Below, piece after piece: positions 1-8,779 of a DNA stretch of 64,000 nt (its first letter is position 1; the number at the start of each line of letters is the position of its first letter). Under the pieces are notes generated by a model. It was not told where the DNA came from. It worked only from the letters and a program-made list of their open reading frames with translations, and did not search any database. The translations under genes were made by a program, and so were the position numbers. The stretch is taken from NCBI GenBank assembly GCA_964552205.1, contig CAZKFT010000001.1, positions 105,494 to 169,493 on the forward strand. Direction: 5' to 3'. The DNA comes from JAIVGZ01 sp964552205 (lineage in GTDB: Bacteria; Pseudomonadota; Gammaproteobacteria; Natronospirales; JAIVGZ01).

Positions 1-774
1 GGGATTACACGTATCGACGGTGAGGCGCTGCCACTCGCAAGCACGCCATTCCCTGCCGCAATGGATATCGGCACTGCAGCCTTGTTGGTGATCTATGCGT
101 TTGTAGGCTGGGAGGCAGCAGTGGTGCCTGCCGGGGAAACCCGCAACCCGTCGCGTGATGTTCCACGGGCGTTGTTCTGGGCGCTCGGGCTGGTCACACT
201 CCTATATGTGGCGGTGCAGACCGTTGCAGTTGCCGTGTTGCCGGACCTTGCCACCTCCGAGCGTGCATTGGTCGAGGTAGGGGCAGTGTTGTTTGGGCCT
301 GTGGGCGCCATACTTCTGACCGCCGGTATCGTCGTTTCTGTCGGCGGGAACATCGCGGGGACGATGTTCACTGCACCGCGCATCACCTACTCGATGGCGC
401 GAGAGGGCGGCTTGCCGCGCTGGTTCTCGGAGGTTCACCCTCATCACCGGACGCCGCGCAACTCAGTGGTATTTCTGGCCGTGCTGGTCTTTGTGCTTGC
501 TGTCTATGGTTCCTTCATCTGGCTTGCTGCCATGAGCGCACTGGTACGGGTACTCATCTACATGGGCTGCATCGCGGCCATGCCGAGATTGAGGAAGCGC
601 CATGGGTTCCAGACGGACGCCTTCCGAACTCCCGGTGGCTGGTCCATACCAGTGGGGGCATTCCTGGTCTGCGGCCTCTTGCTGACCCAAGTGAGCGCCC
701 AGTCTGTGATGGTGACTTCCGTGTTTCTGCTCGCAGGTGCGGTGCTCTATTGGCTGGTACGTCAACGGGCATGA
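1..774 (+). CDS. APC-family amino-acid permease, C-terminal part (5' end outside window)
   Basis: The frame is open from the first base, so the gene begins upstream of the window. The visible 257 residues are strongly hydrophobic with several membrane segments. They include the stretch YAFVGWEAAVVPAGETRNPSRDVP-like region (about residues 29-52), typical of the middle of APC superfamily transporters where a conserved Glu precedes 'NP.R..P', and further on 'APRITYSMAREGGLP', typical of the cytoplasmic loop before the last helices. The likely role is inner-membrane uptake or exchange of an amino acid or amine; the substrate cannot be read from sequence. The stop overlaps the start of the next gene (ATGA), suggesting co-transcription with the lipoprotein. 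Confidence 0.85.
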   Translation, partial: GITRIDGEALPLASTPFPAAMDIGTAALLVIYAFVGWEAAVVPAGETRNPSRDVPRALFWALGLVTLLYVAVQTVAVAVLPDLATSERALVEVGAVLFGPVGAILLTAGIVVSVGGNIAGTMFTAPRITYSMAREGGLPRWFSEVHPHHRTPRNSVVFLAVLVFVLAVYGSFIWLAAMSALVRVLIYMGCIAAMPRLRKRHGFQTDAFRTPGGWSIPVGAFLVCGLLLTQVSAQSVMVTSVFLLAGAVLYWLVRQRA

Positions 775-1922
775 CCAGATGGGCGCTGCCCCTCGCAGTT
801 GCGTTGGCACTGTGCGGGTGTGAATCACGACCTGCGGCTGACACCCCGGAGATATCAATGGAGTTGGGAGAAGTTTCGGGCTCTCATATGACTCTGGCTT
901 ACCTGTCTTCCACCCCCATTGAGACTTTGCGATTTCACGAGACAGGCGGGTATTTCAGGGAGCGCAGATGGGAGGTTCTGACTGCAGGGTATGTCATTGC
1001 GCGTGACGGGGCTGCCCAGCTTGTGCAAGTAGACGACGGTGCGGAAGCTCAGCTAGCGGTGGAGGTGAGAGTCAACCTGGAAGCCGATTCACACCCGCGC
1101 AGGTATGACCATGCTGTACGTTTCACCAACGGCTGGACTGCGATCTATTCGGGGTATCTTGATGCCGTGGGTATGGTGGCCAGCAAACCAACCTACATCG
1201 TGCTCGGACTCGCAGATTGGAATGAGGGCGGCGGCATCCGTTACCTGGTCGATCCGGCGCTACCGGAGTGGATGAGCTATTCCACCATGCGGCACCTCCC
1301 TAGCATTCTTGAAGTGTACCGCGAGCGCTTCGAGCTCGAGCTGGGGGTTCCGGTGCAGGTGTTGATAAGTTTTCATCCGCACTCCGATGTTACGGAACTA
1401 AGGGGTGCGGCACTCCCTGGGCAGATCCACGTCGGGGTGCATGGAACGGAGTGGCAAGAAGATTCCCCTTGGGCTGAGCGGCGCTTGCATCAATTGATTG
1501 CCCATGAAGCAGCGCACCTGTGGAACGCAGGGCTTGTGCGCTATGCCGAAGGTACCTCGCCATCATTGTACGAAGGCGGTGCCGAGGCGCTGGGTATACG
1601 TGCCTTGTTCACCCTTGGGCTGGTTGACGATGCGATGATGTTGGCGAGCGCAGACGAGGTCGCTGAGCGTTGCCTCGCTGGGACCGTACGCCGCGACTAT
1701 GCCTGCGGACACGACCATGCAAACCAGATTGAAAGGCAATCACTGGCCCAGGGTGGACCGGATCTCTTCAGCTTGTGGGGTCAGCTATTGCGCGACGCGC
1801 AGTCCGGTGACGGACATTACGACGAGCACGCCTGGGAGGCCGTAGTGGCCTCCGCAGGCGCGGGCATCAGTCCTTGTCGTGGTGATACAGGTGCACATCG
1901 CGCTGTGGGAACGGGATGCTGA
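771..1922 (+). CDS. Predicted lipoprotein with HExxH metallopeptidase-like motif
   Basis: The start is ATG 771, overlapping the permease stop (ATGA); a TTG at 750 opens the frame earlier but would put seven residues before the signal peptide. Residues 1-17 form a lipoprotein signal ending in a lipobox-like LCGC, with Cys17 as the probable lipidation site. Residues 245-249 read HEAAH, inside a hydrophobic-flanked helix (LIAHEAAHLWNAG), followed about 30 residues later by an EGGAEALG stretch that could supply a third ligand. This pattern is seen in gluzincin-type peptidases, so an envelope-bound zinc peptidase is inferred. I do not recognise a named family. The 3' end overlaps the convergent mechanosensitive channel gene by 56 bp. 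Confidence 0.65.
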   Translation: MTRWALPLAVALALCGCESRPAADTPEISMELGEVSGSHMTLAYLSSTPIETLRFHETGGYFRERRWEVLTAGYVIARDGAAQLVQVDDGAEAQLAVEVRVNLEADSHPRRYDHAVRFTNGWTAIYSGYLDAVGMVASKPTYIVLGLADWNEGGGIRYLVDPALPEWMSYSTMRHLPSILEVYRERFELELGVPVQVLISFHPHSDVTELRGAALPGQIHVGVHGTEWQEDSPWAERRLHQLIAHEAAHLWNAGLVRYAEGTSPSLYEGGAEALGIRALFTLGLVDDAMMLASADEVAERCLAGTVRRDYACGHDHANQIERQSLAQGGPDLFSLWGQLLRDAQSGDGHYDEHAWEAVVASAGAGISPCRGDTGAHRAVGTGC

Positions 1923-2688
1923 TGCCTTCCTTGTCAAAACGCTTCTTGATGGCCTCCGTCAAGTCCCAATAGACCGCCCAGTAATCCTCGGTATTCACCC
2001 AGGGGCGAACAATCCAGTCAATGCTTGAGTCACCGTGGGCATGCATCTTGATGGTTGGTGCCGGGTCTTTGAGCACGCGCTCATCCGCGTCAAGAATGCT
2101 GGCCAATGTTACTCGCACCTTGTCGGCATCATCGTCGTAGCTGACACTCGCAGTCAGGTCCACACGGCGAGTCGGGTGGGACGAATAATTGACAATCGTG
2201 CCGCCCATCATCTGACCATTGGGTACGACGATGCGCTTGTTGTCCGGCGACTTGAGTATGGTGGTGAAAATCTGTACTTCTTCGACCACACCCGCGACGC
2301 CTCCTCCCTCCACGAAGTCCCCAATCCGGTAGGGCCGGAAGATGATGAGGAGCACGCCCGCCGCAAAATTGGCCAGCGAACCCTGTAATGCCAGCCCTAC
2401 GGCGAGGCCAGCGGCACCGATGATCGCAATCAGTGAAGTCGTCTGCACGCCCAGCTGCCCGACGGCTGCCAGAACCACAAACACCAGCAGGATGGTGTGG
2501 ACGATATTCGCTGCGAACTTAACCAGCACTGGTTCTACGCTTGCTCGTTCCATTGCCTTGATGACGAGGCCTTTCAGCGCTTTGGTAATCCATCGTCCAA
2601 TCAAGAAGATTGCAATCGCGGCGACAATGTTCATTCCGAAATGCGCGCCAGATTCCGAGATTGACGCCAATAATGCATCTGTATCCAT
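1867..2688 (-). CDS. MscS-family small-conductance mechanosensitive channel
   Basis: The 273-residue protein matches the MscS core in order. There is an N-terminal helix (NIVAAIAIFLIGRWI), a second TM segment (LLVFVVLAAVGQLGV), and the pore helix rich in Gly/Ala (GAAGLAVGLALQGSLANFAAG). These are followed by the beta domain (FRPYRIGDFVE, KRIVVPNGQM) and the C-terminal alpha/beta cage ending in GISIPFPQRDVHL. Such channels open under membrane tension and release solutes during hypo-osmotic shock. ATG 2688 is chosen because GGGAG sits 5 nt upstream and the N-terminus then matches E. coli MscS length; ATG 2706 is an alternative. It is the last gene of the minus-strand run behind prsW, linking turgor sensing to that locus. 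Confidence 0.93.
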   Translation of the reverse strand: MDTDALLASISESGAHFGMNIVAAIAIFLIGRWITKALKGLVIKAMERASVEPVLVKFAANIVHTILLVFVVLAAVGQLGVQTTSLIAIIGAAGLAVGLALQGSLANFAAGVLLIIFRPYRIGDFVEGGGVAGVVEEVQIFTTILKSPDNKRIVVPNGQMMGGTIVNYSSHPTRRVDLTASVSYDDDADKVRVTLASILDADERVLKDPAPTIKMHAHGDSSIDWIVRPWVNTEDYWAVYWDLTEAIKKRFDKEGISIPFPQRDVHLYHHDKD

Positions 2689-2708
2689 GGGGCTCCCATC
2701 CTTCATGG

Positions 2709-3722
2709 TTATTTGCCTAACATGTACATTTGCCACAGTTCCTTGTGGCTGATGCGAAGCAATGGCTCGATGGCAAGTCTGCCGACGGTGCCGATGCTAG
2801 CTTCCAGATATTTCAATTCCTGGAACATCGACTTGACGAGATTATCCGGCTCCGGATTGAATCCCGCTTCGCGCATCATCAGCAAGCCTTTTGCTCGCAA
2901 GGAAAGCTCCGTGTAGAGGCGAAGATAGCACAACAAGTCAGCCACAATTGGTCCGTGAAATCTGTCTCGTAGTTCGTGCAGGTAACGCCCGACAGGTGAA
3001 TCGGACAGCTGCCCGGAGTTGATTAATGCAAGCAACTCCGCGTCGGTATCGAAGCCGGTGCCTAGCCAAAGTCGCATCTCCTTCTCGCTCTCCTGGAAAA
3101 TCATGTACATCAGTGGCGGCAGGATGACCAGGATTCCCAGGGTTGAGAAGATGGGTGAGAAGAAGAAGTGATTGAAAATCGAATGCAACACCACCGCAAC
3201 AATCATGCCCGGTGTAAAGGCGGCCACCCCTGCTGAGCCACCCTTGTCGACCACCGCCAACCCCATCATGGCGAAAATTCCGGTAGCGCCACCGTGCATG
3301 ATTGCGGTGCCGAAACCACGCACAATCCAGACACCAACATGCTCATCGGGAAACATACGCAGGTAATACACGTTCTCGATTACGGCGAAGCCCGCGCCAA
3401 CCGCAAAGCCGAATATGGCCGCATCGATCAGGAACCCTATGCGCCGAGCCCGGATAAGGGCGACGATGACAGCCCCCTTCAGGATCTCCTCGACCAAGGG
3501 CGCGATGTACCGCGACAGCATGGTCCGATCCACATCGAACAGTGCTACCAGTTGTTGGTTAACGAGGTAGCTGAGCCCAGCCACGCAGGTCCCCGCGAGG
3601 ATGACAAAAATGACTGACTTGAGGCTGACGAGCTTGAAACTGTCCAGCGCTAACAGAGCAGCAAGAAACCCCAGAACCGGCAAAATGCCAATTGCCAGGC
3701 CGATGAGAAAATCAGCGCTCAC
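2709..3722 (-). CDS. PrsW-family intramembrane metalloprotease
   Basis: A 337-residue polytopic membrane protein. It shows the PrsW signature: EEILKG in one helix (about residues 78-83), GFAVIENVYYL (Glu inside a helix, about 111-121), and His residues in following helices (MHGGATG and LHSIFNHF). PrsW of Bacillus subtilis performs site-1 cleavage of the anti-sigma factor RsiW. A C-terminal soluble region of about 130 residues follows the membrane part. The GTG start at 3722 directly abuts the TGA of the upstream gene. A sigma/membrane anti-sigma pair lies 5-6 kb upstream on the same strand, so cleavage of that anti-sigma is a reasonable but unproven inference. Confidence 0.88.
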   Translation of the reverse strand: MSADFLIGLAIGILPVLGFLAALLALDSFKLVSLKSVIFVILAGTCVAGLSYLVNQQLVALFDVDRTMLSRYIAPLVEEILKGAVIVALIRARRIGFLIDAAIFGFAVGAGFAVIENVYYLRMFPDEHVGVWIVRGFGTAIMHGGATGIFAMMGLAVVDKGGSAGVAAFTPGMIVAVVLHSIFNHFFFSPIFSTLGILVILPPLMYMIFQESEKEMRLWLGTGFDTDAELLALINSGQLSDSPVGRYLHELRDRFHGPIVADLLCYLRLYTELSLRAKGLLMMREAGFNPEPDNLVKSMFQELKYLEASIGTVGRLAIEPLLRISHKELWQMYMLGK

Positions 3723-6671
3723 TCAGAGTATCTTCAGCGAAAGCATCCACTCGCTACCGGCGCGGTCCCGCCCCTGGAAGCCGACGGCATATCCTGCCGA
3801 CAAGGTCATGTCGAACCAGTGCAAAACCGTGAACCGCAAGTCAATCTGCGTGCCGACAGTCGCATAGTTGCGCCGCCGCAAGGTGCTGTCGGGCTCTGTC
3901 GACAGCAAGGAGACAAACAGGGCAGGGCGCAGCCATGTCAGGTATGCGCCCGGAGAACCGACATTCTCGAAGACCTTCGGGGGCAGGTTCAGTTCGACAG
4001 TGTGCCTTGCGAAATTGCGGCCACCCAGTTCGTTGATTTCGAATCCCGGGAACGAGAAATGCTCGCGGTAGCGTTTGATCGACCCACTGTCCACATAGTT
4101 GTTCCCGAAGCCGCCGAAATAGTGATTGGCAAACGGGTTGGTGCGGTTGCCGAAGCCGAAGCCGAGTGCGCTCCGGAACCAGATGGAGGAGTGGTCCATG
4201 GGCAGGGGAATGCCGAAGTCATAAGCACCACGCACGGTGGCCACGGTTTCCCCGCCAGCATTGCTGAAGTTCGCGACTGCGTTCCAGGTCACACCCTTTT
4301 CATCGTCCACTGCCCCGAGGGAACGTAGGGTATGGGAGAAATGAAGCCCCGTCTGAAGCGAGATGAGACGGTCGAAAGCCGTGCCGATATTCTGGAAGTC
4401 CGGGAGCGTATCCAGATTGGTGTAAATCGCGAAGTCAGTACGCCAGTCCAGTGTGCGCGGGCTGTCGAAGACGATGGAATGGTCATAGCCGAGCGTGGCC
4501 GCCATGCCTTTGCGGCTACGTTGAGTTGGACCAAAAATGTCGTAGAAGTCCGACCTGTTCCAGGACAATCCAGCGCGCCATGAAAGGTATTGGTACCGTA
4601 GCGCGATGTGTCCGCGCTCATTCGAGGGCAGGCCACCATCCGGCGTGTACGCAACCGTGATGCCCAGGTTGGCCAGATTGAGGGGGTCTGCGATGTTGGC
4701 GTGAACACCGAGGCCGATGGTTTCCTTGTAACCCTGTAGCACCGGATACAGGCTTTGAAGACCAAGTTCACGAAGCGGCACATAAGGACCAGACCCAGTA
4801 ATCAGCTCATCCGGGTTGACGGTACTTGGTGGCGCTACCTGCCAGGTTGTCACCACCGGGTGTTTGCGAGCGAGCTCAGCGCCGAGGAAGGTTATCGCAC
4901 TGACCGACTCCAGAGGCTGGGGGTCAATCAGTACAGGCGTGAAGCCCGCCCCCGTGTAGCTGTAGGCCACCAGTTGGCCATCAGCCCGCGGTATAGGTCG
5001 GACGAAGCCCGTTTCGGCATTGGTCACCGCCGCCATTTCTCCGGTCTCGATGTCGAAGCGGAAAATGTTCGATACGCCGGTGTAGTAACTGCTCCCGTAC
5101 ACATACTTTCCATCCGGGGAGAACACAAAGCCTTCAGGTACGGCTTGACCGAAGTCGAACTGGCGGTGGGCCTGCACGTTGCCCGCGAGTAACTGGTCCA
5201 CTTCCCACAGGCGCAGGAACTGGTCCCCGTTCACTTCGCTGATGGACGCTGACAACATCTTTCCATCGGGCGAGATATCCAAATCATAGGGCACAACCCC
5301 GTAAGGGAAGGTGTGCACTTGGTTCCAGCTGTCGTATGGGAACGGAATTCGTACAAGAGTTGCGAGACCATTCAGGTGGCGCACCCCAATTAGTGACCGA
5401 TCGGCGGGGTTGAAGGCCATCTCGCCGATGCGCGCATCCTTAAGCAGTATCCGCTCGTTGCCACTGTTGACATCAAGCGCCACGATGTCGCGCATCGAGT
5501 AGTTGTCTGTGGTGTAGAAGAGGGTGCCCGATTCGCGGTCGAATGCCGTGGAGGTGACACGGTAGAGCATCGCTCCTTTCAGGTCTGCGAGCTGGCGGAT
5601 GGAACCATCCTCAAGGCTCAATGCACCAATGTGGCCAATGACGCCAGGATAACGGAACGCTCCATAAAGCAGTCCTTTCTCTTCATCGAGGAAGGACCGC
5701 GACACTGAGCCGAGTGCACGGCTGGTCAGGGCGCGATACGGCGTGATTGGGTGTTCCTGTACCCGCTCAAGGTTGCGTGTCTGGAAGTCACGCTCGAAGC
5801 GAATCCAGTCCTGCCAGCCTTCCTCCAGAGGCATTCCGAATACGCGTTCGAAGTCTGCTGAGTAGTATCGGGCGCTACCTTCATCGCGGCGAAGCCAATC
5901 CACGAGTTTCTCCGGGGAGTGCTCATAGGCCAGCCAAGTCATGAATCGGGTGCCGTAGAGATAGGCGTTGACCCCGACCTGAAAGTCGATACGCGTGCCA
6001 CGAGAGACAAGCCCAAGTGGGTCGAAGAACTGCGCGTCATCGCGCACCATCGCCCGGAAGACCATCTCGTCGTAGCCGCCCTGGGCGCGACCCAGACCGC
6101 CACCCATGTAGGTTTCGAAAAAGGTTGCGCTGCCTTCGAGGTACCAGCGCGGCACGATGAAACGAGGAACCGTCAGGTAGGAGTAAAGGAGGGTTTCCGG
6201 ATTGCGTCCATCGGGCATGACCTTACCACGGAAAATCCTGCGCCAGCGTGCATCCTGCTCGGTCCACATGTCCATGGTCGCCACATGCACGAGCTCGTGG
6301 TTCATCAGCGTGTACATGCGCTCAGCGGCCGGGTAGGTCTCGAAGGTGTGTGAGAGCGGGGCGATATCGAAGCGCAGGGTGTTCACGGGCTGCGCACTCG
6401 CGGAAGCATTGCCGTAATCGCTGAAGTCCTTGAGCATGACCGTGGTCCGCTCCCAGGGCTCCCAACCGAACACCCGCCGCTGCCAACGCAGGGAATTGAT
6501 GAAGGTCGGGATGGCGTACGGGACCAGGTAGTTCAGCGTGGGGTCGAAATAAACGATGCGGACATCGTCAGTTTCCGTGGAGGTCAAGAAAAGCGGGCTG
6601 CTGTCCTCGTCCCCGGAAGCGGTCGTCGAAAGCATCAACAAACCGACCATCGCAAGTGCACGACTCAACAT
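3723..6671 (-). CDS. Exported HExxH metallopeptidase-like / beta-propeller / outer-membrane-barrel-like fusion protein
   Basis: 982 residues from ATG 6671, which is preceded by GGGGAGGGG at good spacing; the in-frame ATG 6731 lies upstream of that ribosome site. Residues 1-20 are a signal peptide ending TTASG. Residues 125-129 are HELVH, and RWYLEGSATFFETY about 65 residues later could supply the third zinc ligand, as in gluzincins. Residues of about 310-620 contain repeated blocks such as SPDGKMLS and FSPDGKYVYGSSY, typical of TolB-like propeller blades. The last 300 residues are rich in alternating aromatic strands, ending in a beta-signal-like stretch (SEWMLSLKIL), suggesting an outer-membrane barrel or surface-antigen domain. 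The role is unknown; envelope proteolysis or assembly is inferred. Confidence 0.75.
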   Translation of the reverse strand: MLSRALAMVGLLMLSTTASGDEDSSPLFLTSTETDDVRIVYFDPTLNYLVPYAIPTFINSLRWQRRVFGWEPWERTTVMLKDFSDYGNASASAQPVNTLRFDIAPLSHTFETYPAAERMYTLMNHELVHVATMDMWTEQDARWRRIFRGKVMPDGRNPETLLYSYLTVPRFIVPRWYLEGSATFFETYMGGGLGRAQGGYDEMVFRAMVRDDAQFFDPLGLVSRGTRIDFQVGVNAYLYGTRFMTWLAYEHSPEKLVDWLRRDEGSARYYSADFERVFGMPLEEGWQDWIRFERDFQTRNLERVQEHPITPYRALTSRALGSVSRSFLDEEKGLLYGAFRYPGVIGHIGALSLEDGSIRQLADLKGAMLYRVTSTAFDRESGTLFYTTDNYSMRDIVALDVNSGNERILLKDARIGEMAFNPADRSLIGVRHLNGLATLVRIPFPYDSWNQVHTFPYGVVPYDLDISPDGKMLSASISEVNGDQFLRLWEVDQLLAGNVQAHRQFDFGQAVPEGFVFSPDGKYVYGSSYYTGVSNIFRFDIETGEMAAVTNAETGFVRPIPRADGQLVAYSYTGAGFTPVLIDPQPLESVSAITFLGAELARKHPVVTTWQVAPPSTVNPDELITGSGPYVPLRELGLQSLYPVLQGYKETIGLGVHANIADPLNLANLGITVAYTPDGGLPSNERGHIALRYQYLSWRAGLSWNRSDFYDIFGPTQRSRKGMAATLGYDHSIVFDSPRTLDWRTDFAIYTNLDTLPDFQNIGTAFDRLISLQTGLHFSHTLRSLGAVDDEKGVTWNAVANFSNAGGETVATVRGAYDFGIPLPMDHSSIWFRSALGFGFGNRTNPFANHYFGGFGNNYVDSGSIKRYREHFSFPGFEINELGGRNFARHTVELNLPPKVFENVGSPGAYLTWLRPALFVSLLSTEPDSTLRRRNYATVGTQIDLRFTVLHWFDMTLSAGYAVGFQGRDRAGSEWMLSLKIL

Positions 6672-6728
6672 GTCACCCCTCCCCAGTGGCATCCGACCCT
6701 GCCACGCATGGTCGCACATTCCTGGGGT

Positions 6729-6768
6729 CAAAAAGAAACCGCCGGCCCCTGGGAGGCGACCGGCGGTT
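6729..6768 (-). terminator. Rho-independent terminator after the decapeptide-repeat gene
   Basis: Read on the minus strand, a 9-bp perfect stem AACCGCCGG / CCGGCGGTT with a 14-nt loop is followed by TTCTTTTT. It lies 26 bp past the stop of the repeat gene. It implies that most transcripts from the sigma operon stop here, so the downstream propeller/barrel gene is expressed at a lower level or from its own promoter in the 57 bp that remain. Confidence 0.75.
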
Positions 6769-6793
6769 GCTTGGACTGCTTAGACGGGCTGGA

Positions 6794-8674
6794 TCAGCGC
6801 GTCTCGAAAGCCCTCATCAAGGCCTGGGCGAACTGCGGATGCTGCGCCATGGCCGCGAACGCCTGCGCATTCTGCGACAGAGCGGCGAAGGCCTGTGGGT
6901 ACTGGGCAAGCACCATGAACGCTTGTGGCTGCTGTGACAGCGCCGCGAAGGCCTGCGGATGCTGTGACATCGCTGCAAATGCCTGCGGATGCTGTGACAG
7001 CGCTGCGAAGGCCTGCGGATGCTGTGACAGCGCTGCGAAGGCCTGTGCACTCTGCGACAGCGCAGCGAAGGCCTGCGGGTGCTGCGACATGGCTGCAAAC
7101 GCCTGCGGATGCTGGGACAGTGCCGCGAACGCCTGCGGATCCAGTGCCATGGCGGCAAAGGCCTGCGGGTGCTGTGCCATGGCCGCGAAGGCCTGCGGGT
7201 GTTGGGCCAGTGCTGCAAAGGCCTGTGGCTGCTGCGCCAGCGCCGCGAAGGCCTGTGGCTGCATGGCGAATGCCGCAAAGGCCTGCGGGTGCTGCGCCAA
7301 GGCCGCGAAGGCCTGCGGGTGCTGGGCCAGCGCTGCAAAGGCCTGTGGCTGCTGCGCCAGCGCCGCGAATGCCTGAGGCTGCTGCGCCATGGCCGCAAAC
7401 GCCTGCGGTTGCAGTGCGAAGGCTGCGAAAGCCTGTGGGTGCTGCGCCAGGGCCGCGAAGGCCTGCGGATGTTGCGACAGTGCTGCAAAGGCCTGTGGCT
7501 GCTGCGCCAGAGCCGCGAACGCCTGCGGCTGCTGTGCCAGGGCCGCGAAGGCCTGCGGGTGCTGCGCCAGCGCCGCGAAGGCTTGCGGGTGCTGCGCCAT
7601 GACCGCGACTGCCTGTACCTGTTGCGACAACGCAGCAAAGGCCTGTGCATCCTGGGCCAGTGCGGCGAATGCCTGCGGGTACTGACCTGCAGCGGCGAAG
7701 GCCTGCGGATCTTGGGCCAGTGCTGCAAACGCCTGTGGCTGCTGTGCCATCGCGGCGAAGGCCTGCGGGTACTGCGCCATCGCCTGGAAGGCCTGTGGAT
7801 ATTGCGCTAAAGCAGCAAACGCCTGCGGATGCTGCGACAGGGCGGCAAAGGCCTGCGGCTGCTGTGCCAAGGCCGAGAAAGCCTGCGGGTGCTGTGCCAG
7901 CGCCGCGAAGGCCTGCGGATGTTGCGCCATGGCCGCGAAGGCCTGCGGGAACTGCGCAAGGACCTCAAAAGCCTGCGGGTGCTGCGACATGGCGGCGAAC
8001 GCCTGCGGGTGCTGCGCCATGGCAGCAAACGCCTGCGGGTACTGCGACATAGCCGCAAAAGCCTGTGGCTGCTGTGCCAGTGCAGAGAACGCCTGGGCAT
8101 CCATCGACATGGCAGCAAACGCCTGTGGCTGCTGTGCCAAGACCTCGAAGGCCTGCGGGAATTGTGCAAGGACCTCGAACGCCTGCGGGGATTGCGCCAT
8201 GGCGGCGAATGCTTGCGGATGCTGTGACATCGCTGCAAATGCCTGCGGCTGCTGCGCCAGAACTTCAAAGGCCTGCGGGAACTGTGCAAGAACCTCGAAG
8301 GCCTGCGGGAACTGCGCCATGGCGGCGAAGGCCTGCGGGAACTGCGCCATCGCAGCGAGTGCCTGCGGGTGCTGCGCCAATGCCTGGAATCCAGGGTCTT
8401 GGGCCATCGCACGGAATTCAGGATCGCTGACCATCCGCTCGAACAGGTCGGTCTGCATCAGCTGGGTGATGCCTTGGTCGCCAAGCGCAACATCATCAGC
8501 GCTCATTTGGGGTGCACGGTAACGCTCCGCCGGAGCGATGGTCCCCGCGACGGTCTCTTCCGCCGGCGGATAGTTGGAGCCAAAATAGGCCACTGCACCG
8601 AGAGCCACGATGGCGCCGCCAGCGATGACCCACATCTTCGGCGTGCTAAACACGCCCCCCTTTACGTCACTCAT
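6794..8674 (-). CDS. Single-pass membrane protein with 51 tandem decapeptide repeats
   Basis: 626 residues. Residues 1-15 are cytoplasmic and 16-33 form one TM helix (MWVIAGGAIVALGAVAYFG). A linker to residue 83 follows, then two 9-residue lead-in units (DPEFRAMAQ, DPGFQALAQ). Residues 102-611 hold exactly 51 copies of a 10-residue unit with consensus [HQYF]PQAFAA[LM][AS]Q, and a short tail HPQFAQALMRAFETR closes the protein. Variants such as FPQAFEVLAQ cluster in the first third. The lead-in units resemble DP/NP-rich STI1-type motifs, a visual impression only. The start has AGGGGG upstream. It follows the anti-sigma gene (105-bp gap) and precedes a terminator. No known function is recognised. 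Confidence 0.85.
   Translation of the reverse strand: MSDVKGGVFSTPKMWVIAGGAIVALGAVAYFGSNYPPAEETVAGTIAPAERYRAPQMSADDVALGDQGITQLMQTDLFERMVSDPEFRAMAQDPGFQALAQHPQALAAMAQFPQAFAAMAQFPQAFEVLAQFPQAFEVLAQQPQAFAAMSQHPQAFAAMAQSPQAFEVLAQFPQAFEVLAQQPQAFAAMSMDAQAFSALAQQPQAFAAMSQYPQAFAAMAQHPQAFAAMSQHPQAFEVLAQFPQAFAAMAQHPQAFAALAQHPQAFSALAQQPQAFAALSQHPQAFAALAQYPQAFQAMAQYPQAFAAMAQQPQAFAALAQDPQAFAAAGQYPQAFAALAQDAQAFAALSQQVQAVAVMAQHPQAFAALAQHPQAFAALAQQPQAFAALAQQPQAFAALSQHPQAFAALAQHPQAFAAFALQPQAFAAMAQQPQAFAALAQQPQAFAALAQHPQAFAALAQHPQAFAAFAMQPQAFAALAQQPQAFAALAQHPQAFAAMAQHPQAFAAMALDPQAFAALSQHPQAFAAMSQHPQAFAALSQSAQAFAALSQHPQAFAALSQHPQAFAAMSQHPQAFAALSQQPQAFMVLAQYPQAFAALSQNAQAFAAMAQHPQFAQALMRAFETR
6842..8371 (-). repeat. 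51-copy in-frame 30-bp tandem repeat
   Basis: The DNA period is exactly 30 bp through 1530 bp with no indel, matching the decapeptide units. Copies differ mostly at third positions and at the first, eighth and ninth codons. Neighbouring copies are often more alike than distant ones, which points to expansion by slippage or recombination followed by drift. Confidence 0.95.
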
Positions 8675-8779
8675 CTTTGTATCCCCCTGAAGTGCCGGGT
8701 TGCCCCGGGTTCGTTACCGTAGTTGTAGAAAGTACACCCAATGCCCGATGAAAGTTGGTGCTACACATAAAAAAAGTCG

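Noticed and set aside
6842..8371. CRISPR-like periodicity
   Set aside because: Period is 30 bp with no variable spacers and the units are codons of one protein.
6817..8722. Long open frames on the opposite strand and other frames across the decapeptide repeat
   Set aside because: A stop-free 30-bp repeat keeps all its frames open. Only the minus-strand frame has a ribosome site, a signal-anchor and a sensible protein.
8675..8779. ECF-sigma promoter before the repeat gene
   Set aside because: AACTTT and TCTACA elements exist, but the spacing of about 21 bp is too long for an RpoE-type promoter.
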